Source of the DNA: Oscheius tipulae
Taxonomy: Eukaryota; Nematoda; Chromadorea; Rhabditida; Rhabditidae
NCBI GenBank assembly: GCA_037178975.1
Contig: JASJZH010000001.1
Span: forward strand, 124,001-188,000
Length of the DNA stretch: 64,000 nt
Direction of reading: 5' to 3'
The position numbers were made by a program, and so were the translations under genes. This document shows positions 39,772-50,913 of this stretch, piece by piece. The notes beneath the pieces are model-generated. The model had not been told where the DNA came from. It made no database searches and saw nothing but the letters and a program-made list of their open reading frames with translations. Each line of letters begins with the position of its first letter. Within the stretch, counting starts at the first letter, position 1.

Positions 39772-42700
39772 TTACCAGAGAATCTTGTACGCGGAGTAAT
39801 ATTGATCTCCTGTGGCGCGAGTCTCGAGACCGACGAGACGTTCTCGTCTTTTGCGACGGAGCCACACGAAGACGAGCCACATGAGAAGGGGAGAGAGGGT
39901 GCTGAAGGCGATGGGAATCATCTGAACGAGTATGGTAGCCAAGGAACTCAGTTTCGGTCTCTGTCTCTGCCACTGTCTCTGTCCTTACATATGCAGCTCC
40001 CACAACAGTTCTCAATGTCATCTCCTCTTTCCAATCCATCAACTGTCCCGGTAAAATAATTGACAAGTAAAAGACGACAGTGAATGAGAAATGACACAAC
40101 ATCCAACGCCAAATGATATTAAGCACATCTAGGTTTTCGTCTACCTGATATCGGAGATTCACGTTGAACTGTGATCTGAAACAAGACCAACAATATAAGG
40201 GAGTTATAGAACCTTTTCCTCCATTTCAGATTGATCCTTCTCAAGAAAATGAAAAGGATTAGATTAGATTAGAATATTCATTTGTCCAGATGGATCAAAC
40301 ATTGGTTATATACAATATGATGGGGAAAAAATTGGGGAGTAGCAGAGGGTTTCAGGAATTTTCTTACAGGAATAAAATAGTTTGAAACACTCGAGGCTGT
40401 GCCTACATACCGGGACGTCTAGTAGAAACTCTGCTGTGAGAGCTAGGCTCCAATCACACCTAACTGGGTCGCAGAGAATCTACCCCCCTGCCGTAGTAGG
40501 TGCGCTATGAATTTATCGACATACGTGATACTGGTCTTCTTCCAGAACAGAGGTAGAGGTCGTAAACCATTTACCCTTCAGAGCTGCGCTCCACCCTTTC
40601 TACGTGGGACAGGGACTATATATTAACCAAGAATTTCCTGTAAACCATGCTAAGGTGGGGGGTTTGAGAAGGGGAGATATCACAGGAAGGTCTTCTTAAT
40701 CCCTGATAGTCCTTGATAAAACTTCTGAATGGAGAATTGCGTACTGGACTAAGCCAGCACGCCCTGAAACTATCCTCAAAGAAATATCATTCTCTTCTAC
40801 GAGCCGTGATATTCTGTAAGTACAGGAATACTTGTATTTTGAAGTGGACCTAACTGAGACCCTTTTAGGTAAAAGTTTGAACTGTGATGTACGTCCATTT
40901 GTAGGACATAAGATGAACAGATCAGATAATAGAGTATGACTTACACCTAAAAGTATTTTTCGAGCAAAAAGGAGGTCATTGACTAGTCTTCTAGTCTGAA
41001 GAGGGCAAAGTTTAAAGCTACATAGGCGAGAATCATAACTTGGCATATCTCTATATGACGCACCATGATGGTTTTTCAGCCAAAGAATTCGTGAAAAATC
41101 TCTCTGAACTTTTTCTATTGCGTTTACATCTTTTTTCAGATGAGGGCACCAAATTAAAGAACCAAATTCTAATCTTGATCTAACATAAGTAACAAAGAGC
41201 TTTGTTAGCAACTTTGGATCATTGGTTAGAAATATTCTGAAGATTCTAAACATAGTTATATTTGCAGATTTAACCATATGAACATACTGAGGTCTGAATG
41301 ATAACGAACTGTCGTAACGTATTCCTAAATCGCGTACAGAATCTCTACTCTGGATGAGAAAACCATTTACATGATACAGATGCTTGAGGTTTTTAGAACC
41401 CAGATGTAAAACGAAAGTCTTGTTTTCAGCAATTTTCAGTTTTACCTTACTAAAGAACAAAACTATGCTATCTATGGACCTCTGAAGTAAGGAGCTATAC
41501 TCCAAACTACTTTTTTCATCGTATGACATATAAAGTTTAACATCATCCGCAAATTGAGTAAGCTTTACCTCACGTGGTAGGTTTGAGAATCGTATGATGT
41601 TTGCTACATAGAGATTGAATAGAATAGGACCAATAACACTATGATGATGGCCAAAACCTCAAGAGTAAACCAAACTGTTGAGAAAAGCGCGTTCCAGTAT
41701 GTCAGGTACGCAGAGTTTGAACTACAGAATGGGACTTCCGTGTCCAGGCCGACTAATGTATGAAGCCAAAGGGCCCAGATAGATGGGAAGAGGATCTAAA
41801 ATGTTTTTTGTCTTTGTCTTTCCCTTGTCCGTAGCTCTGCACCCGGCACACTTTGACGCAATCTATATGACCAAAAATGTGGTTTTTCGGCTTCACGATG
41901 TTCTGCAAATCCATGTCAAAATCTACTTCTTTACAGACCATCACCGGCCCCGAAAATGCTTTCTTGGACCCGGGAAAAGATTTTTCATTTTTGTATTGGG
42001 CTCTGTCGCCCGTGTCGCACCCATATCATCTCGCCAGAGTCAGATCCCTAGATAGTTCGTCCCGCCACTTCAAGTCAGCTTTCGAGCTCAAGTGATCGCA
42101 TGGGTGGTACCCTGAAACCCGCGTTTATCGCAGACCATGATCGTTGTAGAACGAGTCTAACGAAGTAGCTTCGAGAGTGGTCTACGACAAATACTGCGTT
42201 TGCAAAAATGACTCTTGGCTTATCGTCAGGACAGAGCTCTTGGAACCTTCTCTTACTCGCGTCCATTTGTTTCTGCCATATCTCTGTGTGTCTTTGTCTC
42301 TCCCTGTTTCTCTGGCCTCTCAATCCCTCTTCCTGTCACTCATAGAGACTGCCACCAATGCAAATCCATAAGAAAACTTCGAGTTCTCATAGCTTCGCAG
42401 CTTCACAGTTGCGAAGAACCGTTCAATTACGATGGCGACCGTGAGACTGACCAGAGAGGCAAGGGCAGCATCGATGGGAACCTTCAATATTTGAAAATTT
42501 GTACCTTCAGAAATACACAATAGATCCTAGGCACCATTATGTTACATGCATTAACAGCAGTGTGGAAGAGGTAGAGATGAAAGACCTCAAAAGATCCTGC
42601 CACGTTTTTTGAAAGCCTTACCGACAGAGTCATAACAAAGAATCCGTGGGCAAAGTTACATCCTATCTGAGCCTTGATTAGAATCTGAAAAGTACTGGAT

Positions 42701-43003
42701 CCTTTAGATAGTGTCGTGTGAAACCTTAATGTGTGGGGGGGAGAAAAATCTTCCGGAAGACGTGTTTTAAAAAGAAGACATTCGTGGCCAGACAGAAAAT
42801 GTTGATCACTGCTTGAGACCATAATATAATTCGAAAACCTGTGTGTTCCAGATAGTTTTGAGCCTGAACTGCCTAAATTTTGTGACCTCTCATGGAGACA
42901 GAGAGATATAGAGAAAGAGAGACAGAGAGACAGGCAAACAGAGTTTTGCTTTCCAATCAAGTACCGTACTTACTTCAGCACAACCACTTGTAGACTCCTC
43001 CAT
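39772..43003 (-). CDS. Seven-transmembrane chemoreceptor, SRA/SRAB-like, possibly broken
   Basis: Exons 43003-42974, 42872-42762, 42684-42622, 42585-42535, 42481-42350, 40175-39989 and 39921-39772. The reading shows TM1 (ILWSQAVINIFCLATNVFFL), TM2 (AQIGCNFAHGFFVMTL), a HLYLFHTAVNAC loop, TM3 ending in the diagnostic IERFFATVKLRSYE, a loop RYQVDENLDVL before TM6 (MLCHFSFTVVFYLSIIL), and TM7 (TLSPLLMWLVFVWL) with a basic tail. The IERxxAT...YE and RYQ-EN signatures are those of nematode-specific SRA/SRAB receptors. The first five exons are in phase; exon 6 needs a phase-2 partner, and TM4-TM5 was not found. The gap holds a LINE fragment and a dispersed repeat. One intron is 36 nt. Either an exon is lost (pseudogene) or I missed it. 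Its 3' end is 82 nt from the converging zinc finger gene. Confidence 0.65.
40255..41660 (-). mobile_element. 5'-truncated LINE (non-LTR retrotransposon) fragment
   Basis: On the minus strand the frame reads VIGPILFNLYVANI, then the reverse-transcriptase box FADDVKLYMS (about 41530-41555), VNGFLIQSRDSVRDLGI and YVRSRLEFGSLIWCP, the thumb region typical of Jockey/CR1-like elements. The ORF stays open for 277 codons (41529-40696). It is cut off at about 41660, inside the palm domain, so the element is 5'-truncated and cannot be autonomous. The 3' end carries a TAATC tandem (ggattagattagattag at about 40257). Inserted in a chemoreceptor intron, antisense to nothing: same strand as the host gene. 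Confidence 0.85.
41820..42190 (+). repeat. Dispersed repeat, copy 2
   Basis: Direct copy of 34675-35055, from cccttgtccgtag to ggtggtctacga. Between this copy and the LINE there are about 160 nt of unrelated sequence. Confidence 0.8.
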
Positions 43004-43830
43004 TCGGTGTGCACACTTGATTAACGAAAAATGCCGCTATTGCTGCCGGGTGTCGCTCCGGGATACGCCTTTTCCATTGAACGTTCGGGCTCTCTCACGG
43101 TATTCACACATCACTGCATGAGTGTCCGGCTCTTGTCTTGGAGATATAGAAAATAGGCTTTGAATAACAGGCAGAACTTCATCATAAAACCATAGAGGAA
43201 ATGTCTCCCCGTCTCTCTATCTCTCTGTCTCTCTGCCTCTCCGTCTTTCTGTCACCCTATCCCCCACAGAGATGATGCAAAAAGAACAGTACCAGGACGC
43301 TGATCCCCGATCCAGTACTCTTAGCAGTCAGCTCGAGCTCTCTCGGATACTGAAAGGTATCGATATCAAGCGCCGATCGCTGTCTCTTACTGACATGCGA
43401 GATGTTGGCCGTCAGTTGGCGCATATCATTTTTTATCAATTCCTCTTGATGTAATAGAGGTAACAATTGTGCCCCCAGTGTCTCATTCCTGCTCCTTGAG
43501 CTGTTCGCCTGTCTTCTTAAGTTTCTGCTCTTTATTCCCACTTGATTTATACTGGTTTTTATGCCGGCCCAGCTATCCCGGGCGGCAGCGTTATTAATGT
43601 TTTGATAAACGACCGAAAGGGTCTCCTAAGACCTCATGGAGGGCAATAATGGGCACCCGATTGCGACCAGGACGTGACTTCTGGGAGAGGAAGCATATGG
43701 GAGAGAGTTTGGGAAGTTTCTGTCAACACAAAGTGGAGATTTAGGACATCCGGGGATACTGTAAGCTAGGAAAACTTAAAAACGATGAACGAGGCATTTC
43801 TAGCTGCTTCATAACAAGGCAAAAAATGTT

Positions 43831-43905
43831 GTCGCACTCGGGACTCGAACCCGCCTATAGGTTTGGATCGGTAGTCGACCCACTAACCGACAGAGTCATA
43901 CGGGC
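43831..43905 (-). repeat. Decayed tRNA-like element
   Basis: Minus strand: GCCCGTATGACTCTGTCGGT start and an intact B box GGGTTCGAGTCCC. Of the 11276/27217 family; no acceptor stem. Confidence 0.55.
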
Positions 43906-46364
43906 AAGGTCGTGCTTTTCTAAACTTTTCATAAAGTTAGGCAAATGACCACACGGACACAAGATATTAGATTCTTGTAAATTGCATTTTTACAACATAC
44001 AGCTTTACAACATCTCCGAAGAATATCGTACAATCTTGAATTTTCCTCTGGACTAATGTTACGTAACATGCGTATTAGCTCATCCTTCGTCGCACACACA
44101 AATGCCTTGAAATTGAATCCTTTGACCGAGGACCTTCTCGGCCGATTTGCCACTTGTCGCTCTGATATTGCAGGGACACAGGCATCTTGTCGCGATCCTC
44201 CTCTTTTTCTTCTCCGCTTACGTAACACTGAAATCCAGTTGCTTGAACTACGGTAATTTATGAACTGGAGTCGTGCCCCAGTGGGACGGCGATGGCCATT
44301 TTTGATAGGGATGGGAGCTGCTGAAACTCCGCCCACTAAACTTTTCAAGATTATTTTTGTAACAGTTTTTTTTAACCACAAGGTTCTTTTCCTATTCAAA
44401 AACAGTCTGGGCCGTCTATATCTTTGTGTCTCTGTCTCAATTGAACAGCTTTGAACTGCACAGTAGCTCAAGACCGACCTCTTTAGAACTTCTACCCAGT
44501 CCCTATATGGGTCAGTTTCTGTTTTGATTCTCTCCCCGGCAGTTTGAGGAGGGGTGGGGAAGTTGAATCGAGAAATCCTTTTTGATTAATGGCCGCTGCT
44601 CTATGACGGCGCTCCATCTCTCCCATATAAGACCACTGATATCTTTCTCTCCCTTCCGAAGAACCATAAGTCTTGGAGCCTCGGGAGAGAAGAGAGAACT
44701 ACTTCGGAGTCCCAGTTTCTTTGATGTTGATATCGCTCCGCCTATTCTGCTACTGTATCCTCAGGTCCTAAGCGTGTTTCAAGTCAAAAACATAAGACAT
44801 TGCTGTCGCTCTCTCTGTTCTTCTGCCTCTCTGTCTCTCTGTCCAATCAGTCCCTCCTATAGTAACACCAAAGGAGGTCAGTTCAAGAATATGACTCGGC
44901 TATAACTTTTTCCCCATCTCCAGATGCGTCGTGACTATGACCACCTAGCCACAATTAACCCGCCTGTTTGGCGGGCGAAATAAAAATTTTTCTGATGACG
45001 GGCAGGGAAATAAAAGTTCGAGGGCAGTCCTTTTTCCCACACTCTCGCGCTCCTCCAAACGAGTTCCGGCAGCACATTAAGTGTTCATCAAATCGAAAGA
45101 AGCCAAAATGGAACGCTCTCCCAATGTTTGACCCGTACTCCGTTGCTATTCTCCTTTTATGAGTATATCTAGGTTCAGATTTTTTTTCTCTTTTGGAACG
45201 GCGGCTTCTTCAAGAAGTGGAGTAATGTCCCTCGGGGTCGAGGTTTAGGGACACGGCCGAATATGAGACCATTCGAGTTTATCATCGCTCACAAAGTTAG
45301 CATTCTTTAGGCAGAGATAGAGACAGAAAAACAGTATTGAAACTTTTTAAACCGTGCAAGTTCATCGGCGTGAGATATCTTTAATTTTCGACAATCTTGC
45401 GATCTTATCTGCACTCCAACTGTCACCTGGCATTTGCCCCAACACTGACATTTCGACAGTTCTTGGCGCTAGAATAACCCATTCAATTATATTCTGCCAG
45501 GCATTTTATGGTCATTGAAGTTCGCGCCAAACTCTGCCTTTGTTTATGTTGGCAATGGCTTAAATTGAATATCTAAGTCGTTTGATTACAGCCGCCGCAT
45601 GTGGGCCCAATTTTCGCTACCGATTATAAACAAATCGGGCTGGGAGAAGGGGGAGGAGGCGAGAACAAAAATTTGGTGCATGTTCTGCCAGATCACTACA
45701 TTCTATTTCTTTCAGGAAGAGTTGTATCTCTCTGTCTTCTCTTCTCTATTTCTGTCTCTTTCTTTCCATCTACTCATCCCCACAGCTGACAGCTACTCCT
45801 CACCGTCGAATCGGTCCACTTACAGCTCGTGTGTGTCCTTAATTGACCTGTCCCCCACACTCCATTCGCGAGATTGAGCTACAGAGAACAATGCCGAGTC
45901 GGGTCCAAATACGGTCAGATGCTCTTGCATTCTCCCTCACTCACTCGAGGCTGCGAAACATCAAGGCAAACATTGAGGGCCAACAACACAGATTAGGTTG
46001 ATTCTTCTAGTCTTCGCCTCGTAGTCATCTGTCTTCTTTTGTGCCTTCATCTTTTGCGGTAGACGCCGGTCAAAACCACGGCGTTCATGGCTAATGATTG
46101 ACATTGCGGAAAAACGGTCACGACAATTACAGCCTCTAATTGCCTATACTGTAGTCACATTACTAGACGTCTTTTGGGACATCCTGTTACCGATAATGAG
46201 TTTCTCGCAGTTTTTGTTAAGTTTAGAATCGAGCTGATAGGGACATACAGAGAGATAGTTAGCTTAACAAGCTTAACTATTTTCTCCTAGAACCACCTTG
46301 CCAGAAAGTTTGTTCTAATGGGCTGAACTGTATCCTAACAAAGATACAGACTCTGTTTCCCCAT

Positions 46365-46610
46365 CTCCCGTCTCTCTATCATCTGTCTCTCTTCTGTCTC
46401 TTAGTCTCTATTTCTGTCTCTATATCTGTCTCTCTCTCTCTCTCTGTTACTGTGTCTTAGTGTCTCTTTGCCTCTCTGTCTGTCTTCTTGTCTCTCTGTC
46501 TATATATATCTATTTCTCTATCTCTCTGTTTCTCTGTCTCTCTACCTTACTGTTTCTATGCCCATTTGTCTCTCACTATCTCTCTGTTCTCCTGGCTTGC
46601 TATCTAACCC
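46365..46610. repeat. TCTCTGTC-type array
   Basis: About 245 nt of imperfect CTCTCTGT/CTGTCTCT units outside any gene model, so the array family is not restricted to introns. Confidence 0.85.
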
Positions 46611-47465
46611 CATCAATCTGTGTAGAGGACGTGAGCACAGGTACATTGAGAGAGCCGCGAAACATGTTAGATTAAGCACTCGAGGGTCTCCTGTTGACAT
46701 TTCGACGTCTCTACCCTCTGTGCGATTGAGAGACTACGGTACATTGACTCTTCTCCCTCCTTTATTCCCTACACACCACATTGTCCCTTCGGCAGCACAC
46801 ACACCTGTCAGCTCCTTTGAATGGACTCGCTCATCTCCGATTCAGCAACAATTAGTCCAGCGCCTAATTAAATCATCCCCTCTTCTTTTCTAGTGCCCCT
46901 GGTCTGGTGTGAAAGGCACCACACGGTGGCGATTACTGGCGCAGCTCTGAGCTCCTTTAATAATTCACTGTTTTGATAGGCTCATAATGCTACCAGAGTG
47001 GGGATTTGGTGTGGCTCCGTGATGCTTTTTAGAGCTAGAAGAGAGCCAATCGCGTGGGAACTTTTGAGGGTACGGGTTTCATTAAAAAGACGGATCCTTT
47101 TTGCCACGACACCACTGTAGATAGCGTTTGAAAACCGACTACGAGACCAGAGACATTGAGGAGTTCCTAGCCAAAAAGATCGTTTGTGCTCTTGCTACTT
47201 GGTTCCACATGTAACACCCACTGGTTAAACCATACTGCAATATGTGACTATCATCTGATCTGAGAGGAACCTAAGAGTCACTTGTACTTTCACAGGTCCG
47301 TAAACATTTGTCCAGTTTCAAAGAAATCTGCCTCGTTCATTCATTCGTTTCAAAAGTGAGCCTGAAACTGGCTGAATTTTCAGCATGTCTGTCTGTACAC
47401 AATAGAATTGAAGAGACACCAAACCGGAAGAATAAAGATGACGCTATAGTAAAATCAGTACTTAC

Positions 47466-47619
47466 AGAGCTGAGACCGTAGGTAAATAAAGAATGTTTGG
47501 GTAAGGAAAAGTATTCCTTGGAAAGTCAGAAAGTATAAGATGGCACTGGAAGCAATTTGTAGAGAGCCCGGATTCGTCAGTGTATGGACTGGATAGAATT
47601 CAATGAGCCGATTAGTTTT
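47466..47619 (-). pseudogene. Orphan transmembrane exon, possible second chemoreceptor remnant
   Basis: Flanked by a good acceptor (gtttcacag) and donor (gtaagtac) and open throughout; encodes two hydrophobic stretches, ASSAILYFLTFQGILFLTQT followed by FFIYLRSQL. No partner exon was found within 4 kb on either side in a matching phase. Could belong to a decayed receptor or be an exon of an unrecognised gene. Confidence 0.3.
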
Positions 47620-48507
47620 CTGTGAAACGAGGGGCAAACTTTGCTGGGCCGAAAATTAACTCTTTGGACAATACAATTGAAACGAACCTAAAACATATGA
47701 CATCTAGTAGGTTGTCAGTCGAAATATTCAACTTGAAGAACTACTGTTGTAACTCCTCACTGAGATAGCACGAGTATGTTTAACGGTCCAGTGTTTTATT
47801 TCAGTGCTCCTCATTTCCCATCACTGTTGTTGTTCGCAAAATCAGTTGATTTCAGTCAAATAATATCCATATTGTAACAATGAGTCACCTCTCCAGATTC
47901 TTCCGATAGGTTGACTGGAACCTCTCTCTCGTCATATTCCATTCCTCATCCCGCAGTCCGAAATTTCGTCGATGAAAAGTTCGGGGGAGGTTGTGAGTAA
48001 TCATGTGAGCGTCTCCGCACCTTCTTTGTCTACCTCCATATCTTCCTCGCTCCCGCGAAAAAAAAAAGTTCACGCGTTTACATTTCTTACAAGAGTGCGG
48101 TCTCAATTAGAGCCGAGAACATCTTTCTCGCGAGCAAACAGTCCGTGCGCGTTAATTGATTGTGCGCGAACATGAGAGCAAGTCACAAGGCTTTTAAGAA
48201 GAAAAAAAAGTGGCTGGATGGGCTGAGGATAGAACTTCCACACACTTGAGAGATCAAGCACTGTATAAGAAGTGCTCCTAACCTTCTCTTTTTGGCCAGT
48301 TAGCATAGGCCAGTCGACTGCTTGCGCTATTCTTTACACAAACACAACACGATCGTGTCAAGAAAAGTACAAAGCTCGTCAAAAAGTGAACGTTCGGTAA
48401 CAGTGTGATTAATGGGATATTTGTTCCGTTGACAGATTATGATTGTGTTCTTATTAAAACTGAGGTATTTATCTGGCAATCTAAGAAACCGGACGCACCC
48501 TTTATCA

Positions 48508-48580
48508 ACATGGCCGAGTCGGTTAGCGCTCCGACTACTAATTCAGAAAGCTCGGGTTCGAATCCCACCAATGACCAACA
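48508..48580 (+). repeat. Decayed tRNA-like element with near-consensus boxes
   Basis: TGGCCGAGTCGGTTAGCGC A box and GGGTTCGAATCCC B box, both close to the RNA polymerase III consensus, but the acceptor stem does not pair and the anticodon arm is weak. Confidence 0.55.
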
Positions 48581-50035
48581 TTCGAGAAAACCGTCCAAAA
48601 CATCTCCAGAATGTTTTTAGGATTACTAGTTTTCTTTCATTGACCGGTAACGTTGACCTTTTAGCGCTGGTTTCACAAGGAATGCTGTCGGGATGAAATG
48701 TTATGCTGCAAGACTGGTCATGCCTCATTTGCCCTTTGCCTGTCTCTATCCTTCGACTATCCCTTGACTCATTTCAAATATTCCGTGTCTATCCTTTTAA
48801 TGCAACTCTCTCTCTCTCTCTCTCTTTCTCTGCCTCTCAATCACTCTGTTCTCTCAAATACTCTTTTCACATCCTATCATGACGGTTGTGACCGATGGTT
48901 AGGCAAAAAGCGCTTGAGAGTGCGTCGAAATCTGATCTGAGGGCCCTCTCTCTCTGACAAAAACTGTGTAATGCATGAAAGTCTTCAATATCGTGTCCCT
49001 CTCTCTCTTTAGCCCCCTAGTCGGTAGTTAATTTCCAGTCCTTCCTCTCTAAGGGTGGGCGTGGCTCGATTCCATCCAATGACTGCCTGGGCCTCGGCTG
49101 TCTCTGCATGAAAAAGCAATCTAGAGGCCGGCCTGCGAGCCTATTCGGACCACCCTCTGGCTTGGATATCCGGTTGGATACGGTAGCATTGGCTGCCCAT
49201 TAATTGGAAGGGTTTTCTTTAATGTTGTGGTACTTTGTTATTGTTTACTCTGGACTGTTTACATTGTACTAAAAAACCTACTCTTTTCCCTCATTGTGAT
49301 TTTTTCGTCTCTCTCTCTCTCTCTGTCACTCTGTCTCTTTGTAGAGGGACAAACATTAAGAGATCCTTCACACAAAATTCTGAACCGTATCCTTGACGAC
49401 TGTCTTTTAAATTCTGTCCAACACTTTTTCCTATTGTTTCGGAATCCCAACTTTCCAATACTCTTCCTTAAAACTTTACCTGTCTCTCTGTCTCCCTGTT
49501 TTTCTGTCTCTCAGTCTGTCTGTCTTACTATCTCTCTGTCTGTCTCACTGTCTCACCGTCTATTTTCCATTACGGTATTTTTCTCCACGCGAATGATTTC
49601 CGTCCTATCACAATTGTCCGAGTCCCGCTCCGACCGTCTTATCGTTCTCTCGCGCAGCGTCTATTTGTTCATGCTGACTGGAATTTTTATACCGTAATCC
49701 GATACGTTCTAGGCGGGAAAATGGGCGCAAAGTTATGAGGTTTTCTATTAGCCCTGACTCGAATTCCGCAGAGAAACAGTTGTTCGAAGGCCTCTCAAAA
49801 TCAAACTGATCCCCAGCCATTATATTTTTTTCACAGCGTTCGCTCTCTTTCTCTCTCCAGCTCTCTGCTGTTCATGCTGTAAAGCTTAATCACAAGAAGA
49901 AAGACTGGGAGGAAACAAGGGGAGGCCGTCAGGGCCCACCCAGATTGTCAGTGGGGAGTTCTGAACAGTTCAAAATTTATGATTCCGTTGTCTCACTCTC
50001 AGTCTGTCTCAGAACCTTCTCATAAAGTTCCAATA

Positions 50036-50206
50036 TAGCTTTTTGGAGGAAAACTTGACCATAACAGAGTTCAGCGCCATGGAAGATATTAGAAAACGTA
50101 AATTGAAAATATTACCTTCTGTAATCTAGAGAGCCGGGATCGAACCCGGCTCTTTAGATTACTAGACGGGAGTGCTAACCATTCGGCCAAGCGTGCGCTC
50201 ATTTTC
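50036..50206 (-). repeat. tRNA-derived SINE, copy B
   Basis: Minus strand: TTGGCCGAATGGTTAGC A box, GGGTTCGATCCC B box in a long GC stem, followed by the non-tRNA body shared with 5996-6136 (genomic strand gctttttggagg and cagcgccatgg). Confidence 0.65.
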
Positions 50207-50218
50207 CGAGGCAGGTGT

Positions 50219-50271
50219 GCCGTCACCGTGGCCAAGTGGTTAGCGTGTTGGTTCTATCCCCGCCGTGACAA
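50219..50271 (+). repeat. Internally deleted tRNA-Ser-like relic
   Basis: Begins GTCACCGTGGCCAAGTGGTTA and ends CCGTGACA, so most of the acceptor stem survives (one mismatch), but the anticodon and variable arms are deleted. It sits 13 nt from SINE copy B, in opposite orientation. Confidence 0.6.
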
Positions 50272-50913
50272 AAGGTTTTTTATTTTTCATCTTCTGGGGG
50301 TTTCGAGGACGCTGATCACGAATCTGTCCTCCGTTCAGGCTTAAAATGAGTAAAACTAAGCTAGACAGACCAATGAAGAGAAGACACTAACAACAAGGTT
50401 GAACGAATGTCCTATCTTCGCTACCAAAACAATTTAAATGTTACCTCCACTTTGAACTAGGTGTTCGACGCGCGGGCACATCATAATTTTTTGTTCTCGC
50501 CCGTCCTCTCTCGTTCTCATAGCACAAGTGACTCAATCGGCAATTGACAAGCTGTCACATTGTAATCCATCAATCACGCCTTTCATTGCATCCTCTTTTC
50601 CTCAGAGCCGTTCTTTGCTGAACCGTTCTCGTTCATACCTCTCCATTCCCTTAATAGTTTCACCGAGCCCGAAGCCTATAATTTCGAGCCCACGGGGCCC
50701 TGAGAAAGAAAAGCGAGCACCCCCAAGAACATGTGTTCACAATTAGTGGGGGCCTTCTCGCGATTTTCGGCATATAAACGTAGATAAGAGACGAGCCCCT
50801 AGGGCTGGTTTTTTGTGCCACGCCTGGCAGATGTGAGTGGCTTCCATTTACTTCTCTTATCATTTTCTACAGTATCCACCTTTTGAATCCAAACTATTGA
50901 ACAACTTTCAGAG

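Larger units (their letters stand above)
43004..50913. other. 7.9 kb gene-poor region upstream of ARID3
   Basis: No complete gene supported. It holds tRNA-like elements, a SINE, simple-sequence arrays, one orphan transmembrane exon (47466-47619) and some open frames on the minus strand. One of these, 43541-43257, encodes a hydrophobic SGISVLVLFFLHHL; another, 44471-43929, is Cys-rich near its end. Neither joins into a model. The 3' part probably contains ARID3 regulatory DNA. Confidence 0.4.

Noticed and set aside
43929..44471. A 180-codon minus-strand open frame
   Set aside because: No recognisable domain, spans a region lacking splice or start context, and cannot be joined to the neighbouring receptor; left as unexplained.
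46460..46893. Open frames rich in [16 protein letters not shown] repeats (also at 33841, 35587, 36050, 38438, 49227 and elsewhere)
   Set aside because: They are translations of the CTCTCTGT simple-sequence arrays, which lack stops in several frames; they have no splice or start context.
48508..48580. Functional tRNA gene
   Set aside because: A and B boxes are good, but neither acceptor nor anticodon stem closes; treated as a tRNA-like relic. The same applied to 43831, 52331 and 50133.
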